Assembly: GCA_032622095.1 (NCBI GenBank)
Contig: CP136069.1
Coordinates: 165,282,394 to 165,346,393 of the forward strand
Direction of reading: 5' to 3'
Length of the DNA: 64,000 nt
Source: Siphonodentalium dalli
Lineage: Eukaryota; Mollusca; Scaphopoda; Gadilida; Siphonodentaliidae
Numbering within the stretch: position 1 is the first letter of the stretch; each line of letters opens with the position of its first letter. Of the stretch, positions 1 to 11,617 are shown piece after piece. Both the position numbers and the translations under genes were made by a program. The notes under the pieces are model-generated. The model did not search any database. It was not told the DNA's origin and worked only from the letters and a program-made list of their open reading frames with translations.

Positions 1-68
1 CAATACAAACACAAGGAGGAATATACAGGGAACGTATTGTGATTGGCAAGTTGTAGACGCTTCAAATG

Positions 69-508
69 ACCGTCGAAAACAAGAGGCGTGGCCTAAGCGT
101 AGGAACCAAGCCATACTAGAAATAGTCACCGAGCATGCCGCTAAATAACATTGATTTAAAACAAGTGGACAATGCCCTAAGGTAGGTATGTGACATGTAT
201 GTGGTTATTATAAAACACGTAAAAAAGTATAGAAAACAAGCCATATCTGGCCTAAGCGTAGGAACCAGGCAATATAAACTTTTCGCTCTGGGTACGGTGG
301 TGTAGCGAAAGAAATAGAATGAACCGCCCTAAACCGTCAAAAACAAGAGGTATGGCCTAAGCGTAGGAACCAAGCCATAGTAGAAATAGTCACCGAACAT
401 GCCGCTAAATAACATTGATGTAAACCAAGTGGACAATGCCCGAAGTTAGGTATTTGACAAGTATGTGGTTATTATAAAACACGAAAAAAAGTATAGGAAA
501 CGAGCCAG
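69..508. repeat. Diverged direct repeat, two copies, offset 264 bp
   Basis: Copy one lies at about 69-246 and copy two at 333-508. They share the block GGCCTAAGCGTAGGAACC followed by a long run through a GTGGTTATTATAAAACACG block, with scattered substitutions. A third partial occurrence of the GGCCTAAGCGTAGGAACC block sits at about 249-267, so a longer degenerate array is possible. No open coding sequence is associated with it. Confidence 0.85.
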
Positions 509-1486
509 ATCGATTGGTCGGTCCATAAACATCACATCGGCTAAGCAAAACAAATTCACTGGCCCAAATTAGAGGAAAACAAGCGAGCTGCACTGCAGAC
601 CATATATACATCGGTAGCGGACCAAGTTTGCTGCTAAATATAACTGCGGTGTAAAAGCAAAAACAAGCCATAAATCAGAATGGCTAAAGTGAATAAAGTG
701 TGGCACGGTCTGCAGTGAAATAAGCGAAGCCAGCTGACATTCAAATCATGATACGGTCCAATGAAGCCAAGATAAATTAGGCCGGTGCCGAGCGTGGGCC
801 AATGCTGTATAGAGATATACCGTAACATGTCCAGGGGCTATTTGCAATATGTGTATTCCTAGTCATGTCACAGTTTAAAGTGATGTGAAACCCGCCTGGA
901 GGGTGTCAAATCGAAATGGGGAATAATCTTGCTGAAAGTAGGTGTGGTAATAATATTAATCCAACTTGACAACACACCGCAATATGGTGAATTAAAAGCA
1001 GGGACTCAGAATGGCTAAAACATGTGTGTTCGTATAGCGCCGACAGTGGCGGTCCGAATCGAGAGGTAAATAGTAACGATTGCGGTCGGACGCCAGGGTG
1101 CGTTGAAATAAAACAAATTCACCTGCCCAAAGCGGAGCAAAATTAGTTGATTTGATTCATGTAGCGATCCAGTGGACAAAATTCACCACCATGAAACCCG
1201 AAGGTTGATACAAAGTGGAACTTTTACCACATTCCCAGATGGTGTGGCGAACACTGATGTCACGAACAGCCGCACGATGCGGTAAGAACATATCCCACGC
1301 ACTTTCCTGTCAATAATCCATGTTCGTGTGCATGAGGATCACAAAGAATGTGAGAACTGCAGTAAAACGGTTTATAAATTTAATGAAGCACAACAAACAA
1401 CTACTCTGTGGAGCGACCTCGACACAAGCAGGACTAACACGGATAGTGACATGTTCAAAGTCAATAAATTAAAATTCTAAAGTACC
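509..1486. other. No gene seen; faint repeat echoes
   Basis: Phrases such as AAACAAATTCAC and CAGAATGGCTAAA recur here (about 548 and 1110, and 678 and 1009), suggesting an old degenerate array continuous with the direct repeat upstream. The short open frames in it show no family resemblance. Nothing else is supported. Confidence 0.5.
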
Positions 1487-2465
1487 AGTGCACTCTAAGT
1501 CAGGAATACATTATATGTGTGTCGCGTGTACAGGCATAATAGAACCAGTTACAGATCTTCTTCATGTTATAAATTATAACATGAAGAAGACCCGTATATG
1601 GTTCTAAATTGCCTGTACACGCGACACACATATATTGCATTCCCGACTTATAGGGTCAATCAACACCGGACGCGAGCGCGCGATTATAACGGCCGTTTTC
1701 TGTCGTCCGTAGCAGTTCAAAGCGCGCGATTTTTATATTCACACCGCAAGCGACTGAATCCTTTACCACGAGGCGATCACAGCAGTGATTTTATGCTTCG
1801 TCGATTTCTCGCTTTGTGGCAAACCAGCGGGATAATTGGGTCGCTGTTAATTAGGATATTTATACGCGCGTATTCCTCCTATATTTGAAGGCGACACATT
1901 CATTCGTCGTCGCGATAACAAAGATGGTGGAGGACTTTAGCGACATGCGGATAACTGAAGTGCAAGGACACATGAGAAGAGAAAATGCCTTTAAGAGCTT
2001 GACGTAATAACAGGATGGTCTGGTTAATTTTTGGTTTCGATCCATTGCAAGCTTGTGATGTCACCTTGCCCACAATTTGCCCCCCCCATATACAAAAACT
2101 CAAACTGGAATTATAGAATGAAATTCAATTAAACCCAATTGCTATTAGAATTTAGAAAGCCCATGCACCATTCCACTTGACATAGTATATTTGACTATTA
2201 AATGAGTTTGAAAAACTCTTACATGTTCATGTTTACCAAATTCTTATTAAAATGTTCATAACTTCATATACATTGTAATTGTGACCTGCCTGTAAATTAT
2301 GCACTCAAAACGATTATCTACCCAAACCATCGCGCGCGACGACGCGGTCCAGTCGCTTTCGGTGTGAATATAAAAATCGCGCGCTTTGAACCGCTACAGA
2401 CGACAGAAAAAGGCCGTAAAAATCGCGCGCTCGCGCCCGGTGTGGATTGACCCTAAGAGTGCACT
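1487..2465. mobile_element. Non-autonomous DNA transposon with long terminal inverted repeats, interrupted by a hairpin element
   Basis: Imperfect inverted arms at about 1653-1765 and 2340-2453 share GGGTCAATC, CGCGAGCGCGCGAT and a run reading TCAAAGCGCGCGATTTTTAT. The outermost parts, AGTGCACTCT at 1487-1496 and its complement ending at 2465, also pair. The left arm is therefore split: AGTGCACTCT is separated from TAGGGTCAATC by the hairpin element at 1498-1648, whereas at the right end the two parts are adjacent. No transposase is encoded, and the short ORFs in the arms are repeat shadows. The superfamily is not settled because no convincing outer target duplication is visible. Confidence 0.75.
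1498..1648. mobile_element. Foldback (hairpin) element inserted in the left arm of the surrounding transposon
   Basis: Two arms of about 73 nt (1498-1570 and 1575-1648) are near-complementary around a loop of only a few bases. The ends read AGTC...GACT and TA lies on both sides, consistent with a TA target duplication as in Tc1/mariner-type elements (inference). Pairing is imperfect with roughly a dozen mismatches, so it is not brand new. Confidence 0.75.
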
Positions 2466-3329
2466 AATAGTGTAGCCACTTAAATTACCACACATATTCA
2501 CTTTGTTTCTGACCAACATATGTGCGCTTGTGGTGATTAGGTTACAATACACCAAATGATTTGCATAGGCCTCGGTGTTAACAAACCCCGCTGAGCTGTA
2601 TTCGCAGGAAAGGGTTGACCCTGCACGAATATCACAAATTAAAGAACGTCCTTTTAGACACACGAAAATGTGCCAAAAAGTGCTTAGTGCTTGTCAACGT
2701 ATTGCGTCACACTTCAGTTCGGACAAAGGTCATACTACCCTTAAAATGGATGAAAAAAATGACATCGAAAAAACACCAACCCCTCCCATAAATTATTCGT
2801 CAATTTGACAGCCGTAACCGTTCCCCATTGTGGCTATATTTGATGTTTCTCGTCGGGAAACACGTTCTTGCATTTTTTCGTGCACTTTTCATCCATGTAC
2901 CATTGACCATTCAGCTGCCCGGATTCTTTTTATGCTGATTATAGCTGCCAGGGGAAATCACTCTACTAATTTATAATTGGTGTATTATAACCAGCTAGAG
3001 GATACCGAACATTATATATTAACTCGAATGTAAAAGATACGACACACAAACAGCTTTATGTCTAACCATATTATCTGGCCTTTGTAACACTACCGTGCAC
3101 CGAACTATACTGCACCATGGTTCCACTGAACGCTCTGTTGACGATAATACAATCATTTAAATCGGATTGCTTTAGTCTTAATATATGGGGATATTATTAG
3201 TTATCTTCGGCAACATCGGGGGTACATGGAGATTTAATAACTGGATGTCGATTTTAAACCCCGAGGTGGAGCCTAGTTTTTCAGAGAAATTCGATTTGTC
3301 GCGCTCAGAAAATGCCTGTAAACAATATA
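2466..3329. other. No recognised feature
   Basis: AT-rich sequence with short unrelated open frames on both strands. I saw no repeat copy, transposase motif or RNA gene in it. Confidence 0.5.
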
Positions 3330-3333
3330 TTAA

Positions 3334-3702
3334 AGGAATAGATGGCCTCAGCGATGGGTATGCTGTTAAAATAGTAACACCCATTAAAACTGCAATAAAC
3401 AGAAAAATATTAAAATACAGACATGTTTTGTTCTTATACTAATCATAGATATTGCGTAAATAGTATGTTATTTACAAGTTCATATGATTTGTTATGTAAA
3501 CAAAAGTCAGGTTCTATAACGTTTTCGGCTTTTGTTTACATAAATAAGCGCACTAACTTGACAATAGCATACTATTTACGCGATATTTATGATTGATATA
3601 AGAACAAAGTCTGTCTATATTTTAATATTCTTTCTGTTTATGGCGGTTTTAACGGATGTGACTATATTAACAGCATACCCACCGCGAAGGCCATTCGTGC
3701 CT
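3334..3702. mobile_element. TTAA-flanked MITE with arms of about 170 bp
   Basis: The sequence is almost two complementary halves: the left arm 3334-3500 pairs with the right arm about 3530-3702, joined by a short spacer. It is flanked by TTAA at 3330-3333 and 3703-3706, and its ends read AGG...CCT. TTAA duplication is the hallmark of piggyBac-type transposition, so a piggyBac-mobilised MITE is inferred. A solo arm of the same family lies at 45110-45290. The open frames over it (85 and 75 codons) arise from the two arms and are not genes. Confidence 0.8.
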
Positions 3703-3706
3703 TTAA

Positions 3707-4689
3707 GATCTTATCGTCACTTTCCCTTCTTTTATCACGGTAAATTATATATCATTTTGAAAACAGGTCAATCGCGGACATGTCAGATGATTAATCACAT
3801 TCGGGGGTTCATGTGAATGTCCGTACTTCATGAGTAAACGTAATATAGGTCATTTCACTGAAAGTTTGGTGTAAACAATATTTAATTTCGAACAGAACAT
3901 GTAATACATACAAACAAATTGACATAAGTAATAATAATATTCAAAACGGGGATTAGACAACAAGCCTAAAAGGCTTTTATCAAGTCTTTTCCTCGGAGTA
4001 GAAAGTTTACCCTTGGTATCAGAGTAGATACCATATAGGGTAAATTTACTGAGCAGACGGGGATAACATGTTAGATCCGAAAATATATTGTTCAAGGAGG
4101 GGGTAGAGGGATAGAGTGCAGGAAGGAAGAACGTTTGTCAAGTTAATTGGTATTGCATACCGTACATCGGCCAAAACGAAAGAGGGGAGTGAAGCGAAGT
4201 ACCCTATAATTATATTTTAGTTACACAACTTTGATATTATAACATATACTATTTAAGAACCATGAAACAATCAAAATCAAATCGAAACGCATCGCGGCCC
4301 ACTTGGAGGAAATGCGAGAAAAAACAATCAACCTACTTGAACTGTTAATTAATATTAAAATTAAAATAATTGGTTAGAAGCGTACTTAAGCATGATATGA
4401 TGTAATATGACGAAACAATGACTTAATTTCACGGAGAGTGGCCCATGCAGTGACACGGAGAATGGTTGGCACTCGATTGGAAATTATTAAATTTCATTTC
4501 ATTAAAATTCCATTGAGAAGTGACGAATCGACCCCACCAGAGCACACAATACAGATAATGTGATAAAAACACATACATAATTACATATAGTGGAGTATTG
4601 CATGGCCCGGCGATCGGACGACTCATCGTGGTTAGGAGAAACGCCGAGTTTGTAAAATGAACTTTTGCACGGCGACAAAGATCTGAGTA
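3707..4689. other. No gene; possible 5' flank or 5' UTR of LINE A
   Basis: AT-rich sequence leading to the first LINE open frame. The LINE's 5' end cannot be placed from the sequence because no target duplication is visible. The short ORFs show no recognisable domain. Confidence 0.4.
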
Positions 4690-5619
4690 TTGAGACGATC
4701 AAATAATATACATGTATCTGACAGTAACACAGTATTCAATAATGAACCTGAAATAGACACAGTGGACCCAATCTGCAGAAAAAGTGATATGGTGGGTGTA
4801 CAGAAAGCCCTTCAGGAAATTACAAAACAACTGGGAAACATGGGTTTGATAAAGGCAGAAGTTGATGGGCTGAAAAGGAGAATGGATACAGTGGAAACAG
4901 AAATAACAGATATTGACTCTAGAGTGAAGGTGATCGAGAATAATAATCAAACACCCCATATTCCTCCGAGTCAAGAAATGAGTAAAAATGAAACAGACAA
5001 AATTCTCAAAGAGAACCGTGAAACCCGCACCAGATTATCACAACTTGAAGCAGAAAACTTACAAATGAAGGCATCACTTGATAAATACACTGATAAACTT
5101 GATGAACTTAATGCAACTGTTATCGATCTGCAGGGACGTACCATGCGAGAAAACCTAATCTTCTCAGGAATTGAAGAAACCGAGGATACTGACAAAGATA
5201 AGAAGATATCACCAGAGGAAATAATATTAAATTTGATAAAAAATAAGCTGAAAATCAATGAAAAGATCTACATTGATAGAGCCCACAGAATCGGTGATCC
5301 AAAACCAGGGTTTACCAGGTCAATTGTTGTGAAATTCACATACTACAAGCAAAAAGAACTAGTGAAAAGAAGTGCCAGCAACCTGGGAAATAATTCCAAA
5401 GTGTATATTAATGAACAATATCCTAAGGAAGTGTCTAAGTATAGAAAGGAGGTGCTATATCCTATGGTAAAATCAGCAAAGGAGCAGGGCGATAAGGCCA
5501 AAATGTTCAATGATAAAACATTTGTTAATAACAAGCTGGTAATTCCATCAAAGCCACCACCATACAAACTCCCCTCCCTTTCAAAGTCAAAAGTTCAGTC
5601 AGGCAAAGATGGTAAATGA
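4690..5619 (+). CDS. LINE A ORF1 protein (coiled coil plus RRM-like domain)
   Basis: The 309-residue protein is intact. Residues about 30-150 are heptad-rich and charged, as expected for a trimerising coiled coil. Residues about 151-245 carry the blocks ENLIFSGI, RAHRIG and SIVVKF, typical of the RRM-like/C-terminal part of L1-type ORF1 proteins (Transposase_22-like), followed by a lysine-rich tail. Such proteins coat LINE RNA and act as nucleic acid chaperones in the cytoplasmic RNP. The reading frame continues past its TGA (5617-5619) into ORF2 without a shift. The ATG used is the first in the open frame; an upstream start cannot be excluded. Confidence 0.85.
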   Translation: MRRSNNIHVSDSNTVFNNEPEIDTVDPICRKSDMVGVQKALQEITKQLGNMGLIKAEVDGLKRRMDTVETEITDIDSRVKVIENNNQTPHIPPSQEMSKNETDKILKENRETRTRLSQLEAENLQMKASLDKYTDKLDELNATVIDLQGRTMRENLIFSGIEETEDTDKDKKISPEEIILNLIKNKLKINEKIYIDRAHRIGDPKPGFTRSIVVKFTYYKQKELVKRSASNLGNNSKVYINEQYPKEVSKYRKEVLYPMVKSAKEQGDKAKMFNDKTFVNNKLVIPSKPPPYKLPSLSKSKVQSGKDGK

Positions 5620-5640
5620 GGGTACGAAGGGAGGAGTAAC

Positions 5641-8600
5641 TTGAGGATTCTGAGCTTAAATGTATGTGGTCTTAATTCCAGAGTAAAGGACCCGGAATTT
5701 CTTGACTGTGTCCGTGCTTATGACATTTTATGTTTCCAAGAAACAAAAACTGATAGCACTGATACAGTCGAACTCCCTGGTTACACTACACTGGCAATGG
5801 TAAACAGGGCTGAGATAGCTAGGTATAGATCAGGCGGTATTGGTTTGATGATACGTGATGAGCTAGTAGATCATGTCGAGGTTCTAAGTAATGAAATTCC
5901 AACCGACATAGTTCTGTGGTTTAAAATTGTATGCAATGATGATCGAGACCCTATAATTATTGGCAATGTTTACCTGCCACCTGAAGGCAGCAAGTACTCC
6001 TCCCCAGAATCATTTGATAAGTTATATAGTATGATCATTGATATGTTACTCATTAGTAATAAGGTCCTCCTAGTTGGGGATTTTAATTCCAGAACTGGTA
6101 GTTTAAAAGATTATGTTGAGGAATCTGACATAAGGGAAAGGTTTGAATGTGGTGGCTTGGGTGATTTTTCACTTGACCGTGGGTCACTAGATAACAAGAC
6201 AAACAATTTTGGTCATATTATTGATTTGTGCAAAATTGCTTCATTAATTATTTGTAATGGTCGTATAGGCCATGACAAGGGGATAGGAAATGTAACCAGT
6301 AAAGAAGTTAGTTTGATTGATTATGCACTATGTTCATTTGATGCATGTCAAATAGTACAGGACTTACATGTCTATGAATTTGATGATATTATGTCAGATG
6401 GACACTCCTGTGTCTCAATTGATATTACATTTAACTGTTATGATCAACATTCTTACAGAAATACTGTACATGAAACCTCGGAGGTGAATGAGTCAGTCAC
6501 TATCAACCCATGGTCGCACGAAAAGGCTGATCAATTTTCAAATTTACTAGATGAGGACACAATAGATGAGCTCATTGGGGACCTCTATGACATGGAGTAT
6601 ATTGGAGTAAATGATTTAAAACTAGAAAACATAACAGAATTATCAGAAAAATTATCAGAAAAAATTCTAGAAAATGCCAAAACAGTGTTTGGCTATAAAA
6701 AGAGAAGAAATGGGGGATATCCTAAGAATAAATCAAAGATGCCATGGTTTGATAGTGACTGTTCACATTCCAGGACGACTTACCGGAGGGCAAGAAAAAG
6801 GTACATATGTAATAAGTGTACAGAAAACAGAATATATATGCTAGAATGTAGAAGAAAATATAAACTTGCTTTGCGAAGAAGTAAATATCGGTATAATGAT
6901 AATTTCAGACACAAAGTTAAATCTCTGAAAAGCAACAGCCCAAAACAGTTTTGGGAACTCATTAAGGGACTAGGAAATAAAAGTTGTAATGCTCAGATGC
7001 CACAATTGGGTGATTTTTATGATTACTTTTCAAATTTAACTGAAATGGCTACCCATGATGACCCGCTACCGCAAACAACTAATCAGCACTATGACACCAG
7101 TGCACTAAACAGTAATATCAATATAGCTGAAATTGAAACTGCAATAAGTGATTTGAATAATGGGAAAGCACCCGGTATAGATAAAATTTCTAATGAATTA
7201 ATAAAAGGTTCATTTGATAAACTGAAATATGTTTATCTTAAGTTTTTCAATCTAATACTTGAAACTGGTCTAATCCCAAATTCTTGGAGTATAGGTATTA
7301 TTAAACCAATATATAAATCAGGAGCTCGCTCCGACCCTGGAAACTACAGACAAATCACACTAGTGAGTTGCCTCTCAAAGCTATTTTCAAGTATACTAAG
7401 TAAAAGAATACATGATTTTCTTGAAGAAAATGGGATCCTATCTGTGAACCAGGCGGGGTTTCGTAAGAATTTTTCAACACTAGACCACATTTTTACCTTA
7501 AATTCAATGATAGAATTAACTAAATCAATCAGTGGGAGTTTGTACACTGCTTTTATAGACCTATCAAAGGCATTTGACAGTATATGGAGAAATGGGATGT
7601 AGTACAAGTTAATTTCATCTGGGTTAAATGGTAATGTCCTGACCGTCATCAAGCAAATGTATAATGACATCAAATCATGTGTAGCAGTAAATAATGAATA
7701 TTCACCGCTATTTGAGTGCCCTGTCGGTGTCCGGCAGGGAGGGAACCTATCCCCGGTACTTTTTTCACTGTATATTAATGATATGGAAGCTTTTTTGGAA
7801 AGAAATTGTATAAACCCAATGTCTCTATCTTCTCTAACTGGTAAAGCTACGTATAGATATGTAAAGTTATTCTCATTATTGTATGCCGATACTCATATCA
7901 GACACAGCAGAAGGTCTCGAGGAAATTCTAGAAGCTTATAACCAATATTGTGTTGAATGGAAACTGAACATTAATTGCTCAAAAACTAAGATAGTGGTGT
8001 TCGGAGAGGGCAGAGATGAAAACTACAGATTTAAAATAGGTGAAAATAATGTTGAAGTAGTTAAAAGTTACAAATACCTAGGGGTAACATTTAATAATGA
8101 AAATCATTTTGCAGAGGAAAAAAGAAACGTTGCATTGAAGGAAAAAGAGCTATGTTTTCTCTGATAGGCAAATTCAGAAAATACAAACTGCCATTAGATG
8201 TAGTAATAGATGTATACAATAAATGTATTATACCTATATTAATATATGGATGTGAAGTATGGGGATATGGATCAAATGCAGGTATTGAAACAACTGAGCT
8301 CTGGTTCTTCAAATTTATCTTAGGGCTAAAAAAGACAACACCAACCGCAATGGTGTATGGGGAACTTGGAATTTTACCGGTTACAACTAAAATTAAACTG
8401 CGAATGCTTTATTTCTGGGAGCGCTTGATAAATGGTGAACAATGGAAGTTATCGAAAACCATATATCATGCTATGCTAAATAAACGTAAGGGTAAACGTT
8501 CACTCAGGTGGATCTGCAATATTGAGAAAATCTTGAATGAAATTGGTATGTCATATATTTGGCTCTATCAAAATACCTATGGGACACAATGGTTTACAAA

Positions 8601-9036
8601 TGCAGTCTATAGAAGACTGAGTGATGCATATGTCCAGACTTGGAGAGCCACATTGGACTCTTCCAACAAATACTCCTTTTATAGACTGATCAAAAGTGAT
8701 TTTGGAATGGAACCATATTTAAAATTCTTACCGGAAAGAGATGCAATAATCTTGGCTAAATTCAGAACACGGAATCATAAATTGCCCATTGAAACTGGGG
8801 ATTGGGGACATGTAGATGAATATGTTGATATCAATGACAGGATCTGCAATTTATGTAACACTGGAATTGGTGATGAATATCATGTAATTTCAGAATGCAA
8901 ATCCTTAAGTTATCTTAGAAACAGATTGATTGACAAATATTTCATTTCGAAGCCCAGCATGTATAAGCTCTTTGAGCTTTTCACCCAAAACACTGACAAA
9001 ATTAGACCAGTGGTAAAATTAATCCCAGAAATCTAA
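5641..9036 (+). pseudogene. LINE A ORF2 (endonuclease/reverse transcriptase), broken
   Basis: APE-type endonuclease motifs appear in order: LNVCGLNSR at the start, QETK near residue 33, GDFNSR near 146 and SDGHS near 252. The RT begins around residue 480 with NGKAPGIDK and NYRQITL, then AFIDLSKAFDS. A TAG at 7600-7602 interrupts the frame; reading resumes in the same frame with VGVRQGGNLSPVLF. A frameshift falls within the catalytic YADD block near 7885, and a compensating one near 8155. The C-terminal frame has ILIYGCEVWG and a knuckle, CNLCNTGIGDEYHVISEC. There is no ATG at the natural start: the frame opens right after the ORF1 stop and the first codons of the domain are TTG AGG. Confidence 0.9.
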
Positions 9037-11617
9037 AAAATCTACAGGACCCAGTAAATAATGATATCCCAATTTATTACTGATACACTTAATAAACCAT
9101 AAGTACCGGTATAATAACCGTATTCATAATTATGGGGATCTAGAACCACTACTGTTGGTTTTAAGAATATTAAATATTCTTAAGAATACTATTCAACTTG
9201 AATGCGGAGCGAAATAGTTGGATAGATCAATGTTAGGTGTCAGAGTTCAGGGAATATTTAACATACCAGTACATGACGAGAAATGACCAAATAATTAAAT
9301 AAAATAATTTAAATTAATTACAGGTATCAGCATTCAGCACCACTCATAGAGCCTTGAAGGCTAGATGGCCATGTAATATTAATCAATGTGCATGCCATCC
9401 GTCAGCTGTACCAAATATGGTACAGATAGTGAACTCGGCAAGGGTTCAAACAAACTAAGTACATGGACAATAACACACAGCCATAATTTATCAGATGCTA
9501 TATCCTATATGTGATAATTGCCAGAAATGATTCAACTCTAATATTGATATGCTTATATTTGGCTTTTCATTAAGTTCTGATTCTAAATATGAAAATTTAT
9601 CGCACTAAAACTGTTTATTTATAGCGCAATATATGTTTTATGGCTGAGTGTATACAGTGTCCAGTAATATGTGCATAATATGGGAATCATGCCTCATGTG
9701 AATATGGACAACATCATGGTATTGTTTATATATGTAAACTAGAAAGTTTCATTTAGATCTGACAGTATCAGACCGAGCACAAAGTTATTTCTCAAACATT
9801 ATCATATTAATATAAGAATTTAAGTCGTATGCTCGAAGCTAATAAGCTGAAAATGGACATAAATAAAAGAAAACAATGATTTATAATAATAAATAATAAT
9901 AAGGGATGGGGATCAATTGTATATGCATACATGTACTAGTAGAATTATAAAATAATAACTACGGTACTATAAAGGGTCTCACAGCCATGCACCCAGTCAA
10001 ATTTACACCAGAATGAAATATATTTTGACATAGGATTAATAATGGTCCTTTAGTGTTATCGATAAGACATAAGGAGCATTCGGAGCCACAAATAAAATAA
10101 TAAATTAAATATAATTTATAATTAATAATTCCATAATATTTATTAATTATAAATTCCATAATATTTATTTTTAAATTGAACGACTACATATGTTGAAATG
10201 TGAAATTAACCAGAAACTAAGATACATCTTGTTAATTATGTTCCCAACTTCCTATAGTATAAGTTATAACCTGTGTGACCCAAATCTGAAACAGAATTAT
10301 CAAAATAATTTATTTTTGTTTCTCCGGCTTTGAACCCAAATTAAAAATTAGTTTTCTTTGGCCTAAGCGATACATGGTTACAAGACAAGTGGGCATGGCA
10401 TTGAGTCAACATGTTTAAAATCAGGTTACTATAATTTAAAACTTAATAAAATGATATAATTTCCCCAAGATTCTAAGAAATGGAAAGGGCATTATAAATA
10501 TTAAAATATTTAAAACACAACACATGTAGCAGTGTACGGTGCTTTAATGTCACTGTACTACAATACAACTTATATTATAAGGCAAGGGGAACCAATCGTA
10601 ACTCAGTGCCACCCCCACCCATCTATGCAAATCAAATCGACATCCCTGTTGCCGTGGGCCGTCTTTAGACCTGCACGCGTATACAAATACAGAAGATAAC
10701 TTACCTAGATGCATTCTATAGTTACTGCCCATGACAGACTGGTGTTGACGAAAGAACTGTCTCGTATTGTCATATTTAGAACAAATCTTTAAATAAAAAA
10801 CCTTGCGAAAAGAAACAGCCAAACATTTTCGAACAGATGTGACCTAGTGACGTCAACACTCGAACAAACCACGATTCTCCTCTTTCAATTCAAGTCTCTA
10901 ACTTAAAGTCTGAGCAGTCTCGGTAAATTAGACACCTCATGACAACTACACAGACACGAACAACAATATAATACCTACTCCGTGATTAGATCACTAATTC
11001 TCTTTTAATTTCTCTCTAATTCGAACAAACGGTGAATTAGAAGAGAGAACCAAACAGCGACATCTGTGATACTAGGTCAGTAAGCGAGCAAGTGGGCCGA
11101 ATCATGTTGTTCACGTGCAGGTCAAAATGACGCGATGTTTTATTGCGACAGGGGTGCACTATCTTTTTGATGTGATGTTATGCCAGTAACCGACGCGAAT
11201 TTTCAGAAATGTAGAACAGTGTATGCATATGCGGTGGATCCATCCCACCCACAGCCAACTCATTCGGCAGTAAATGGTATTATATCTACCATAGAGCGTA
11301 GGCTCTGGGTCCGTATACAACATATAACTTGACATGGGCCCGAGTTGGTCATGCTCGCACAGCGTCGATATCTACTTTTGGCGAGCCGGACCAGCCCGGC
11401 AAAGTGGTCTGTTATATAAATACGCACCTAATAATAACCACATATATGATATATATAAATCAAGTTAATTAAATGACTATAGATTAATACATCTTAGAAA
11501 GATCTTAAATGAACAGGGAAATTAATTCAAAGTATTATGATTATATTATGCGTGATGATGCACACGTGACTGTATATATTATTTGTATATATTTATTTGT
11601 AATTTGTCTTGAATGTC
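9037..11617. other. LINE A 3' flank and AT-rich spacer; no gene seen
   Basis: The first part may be the LINE's 3' UTR but no tail or target duplication marks its end. A short direct repeat (AATTCCATAATATTTATT, about 10128 and 10151) is visible. The short open frame at 10550-10822 on the minus strand overlaps a more GC-balanced stretch but has no recognisable motif. Confidence 0.5.

Larger units (their letters stand above)
4690..9036 (+). mobile_element. LINE A: nearly full-length non-LTR retrotransposon, coding region
   Basis: Two consecutive ORFs in the typical LINE order: a coiled-coil nucleic-acid-binding ORF1 and an ORF2 with APE-type endonuclease, reverse transcriptase and a C-terminal Cys/His knuckle. 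ORF2 has one stop codon and two frameshifts, so this copy is dead as it stands. ORF2 motifs such as NYRQITLVSCLSKLF and NQAGFRKNFSTLDHIF resemble jockey/CR1-group elements of marine invertebrates; clade placement is an inference. The outer ends, tail and target duplication were not found, so the given span is the coding part only. Confidence 0.9.

Noticed and set aside
1598-1888. 96-codon ORF with arginine-rich sequence
   Set aside because: Lies across the terminal inverted arm of a transposon; the same composition is open on the opposite arm.
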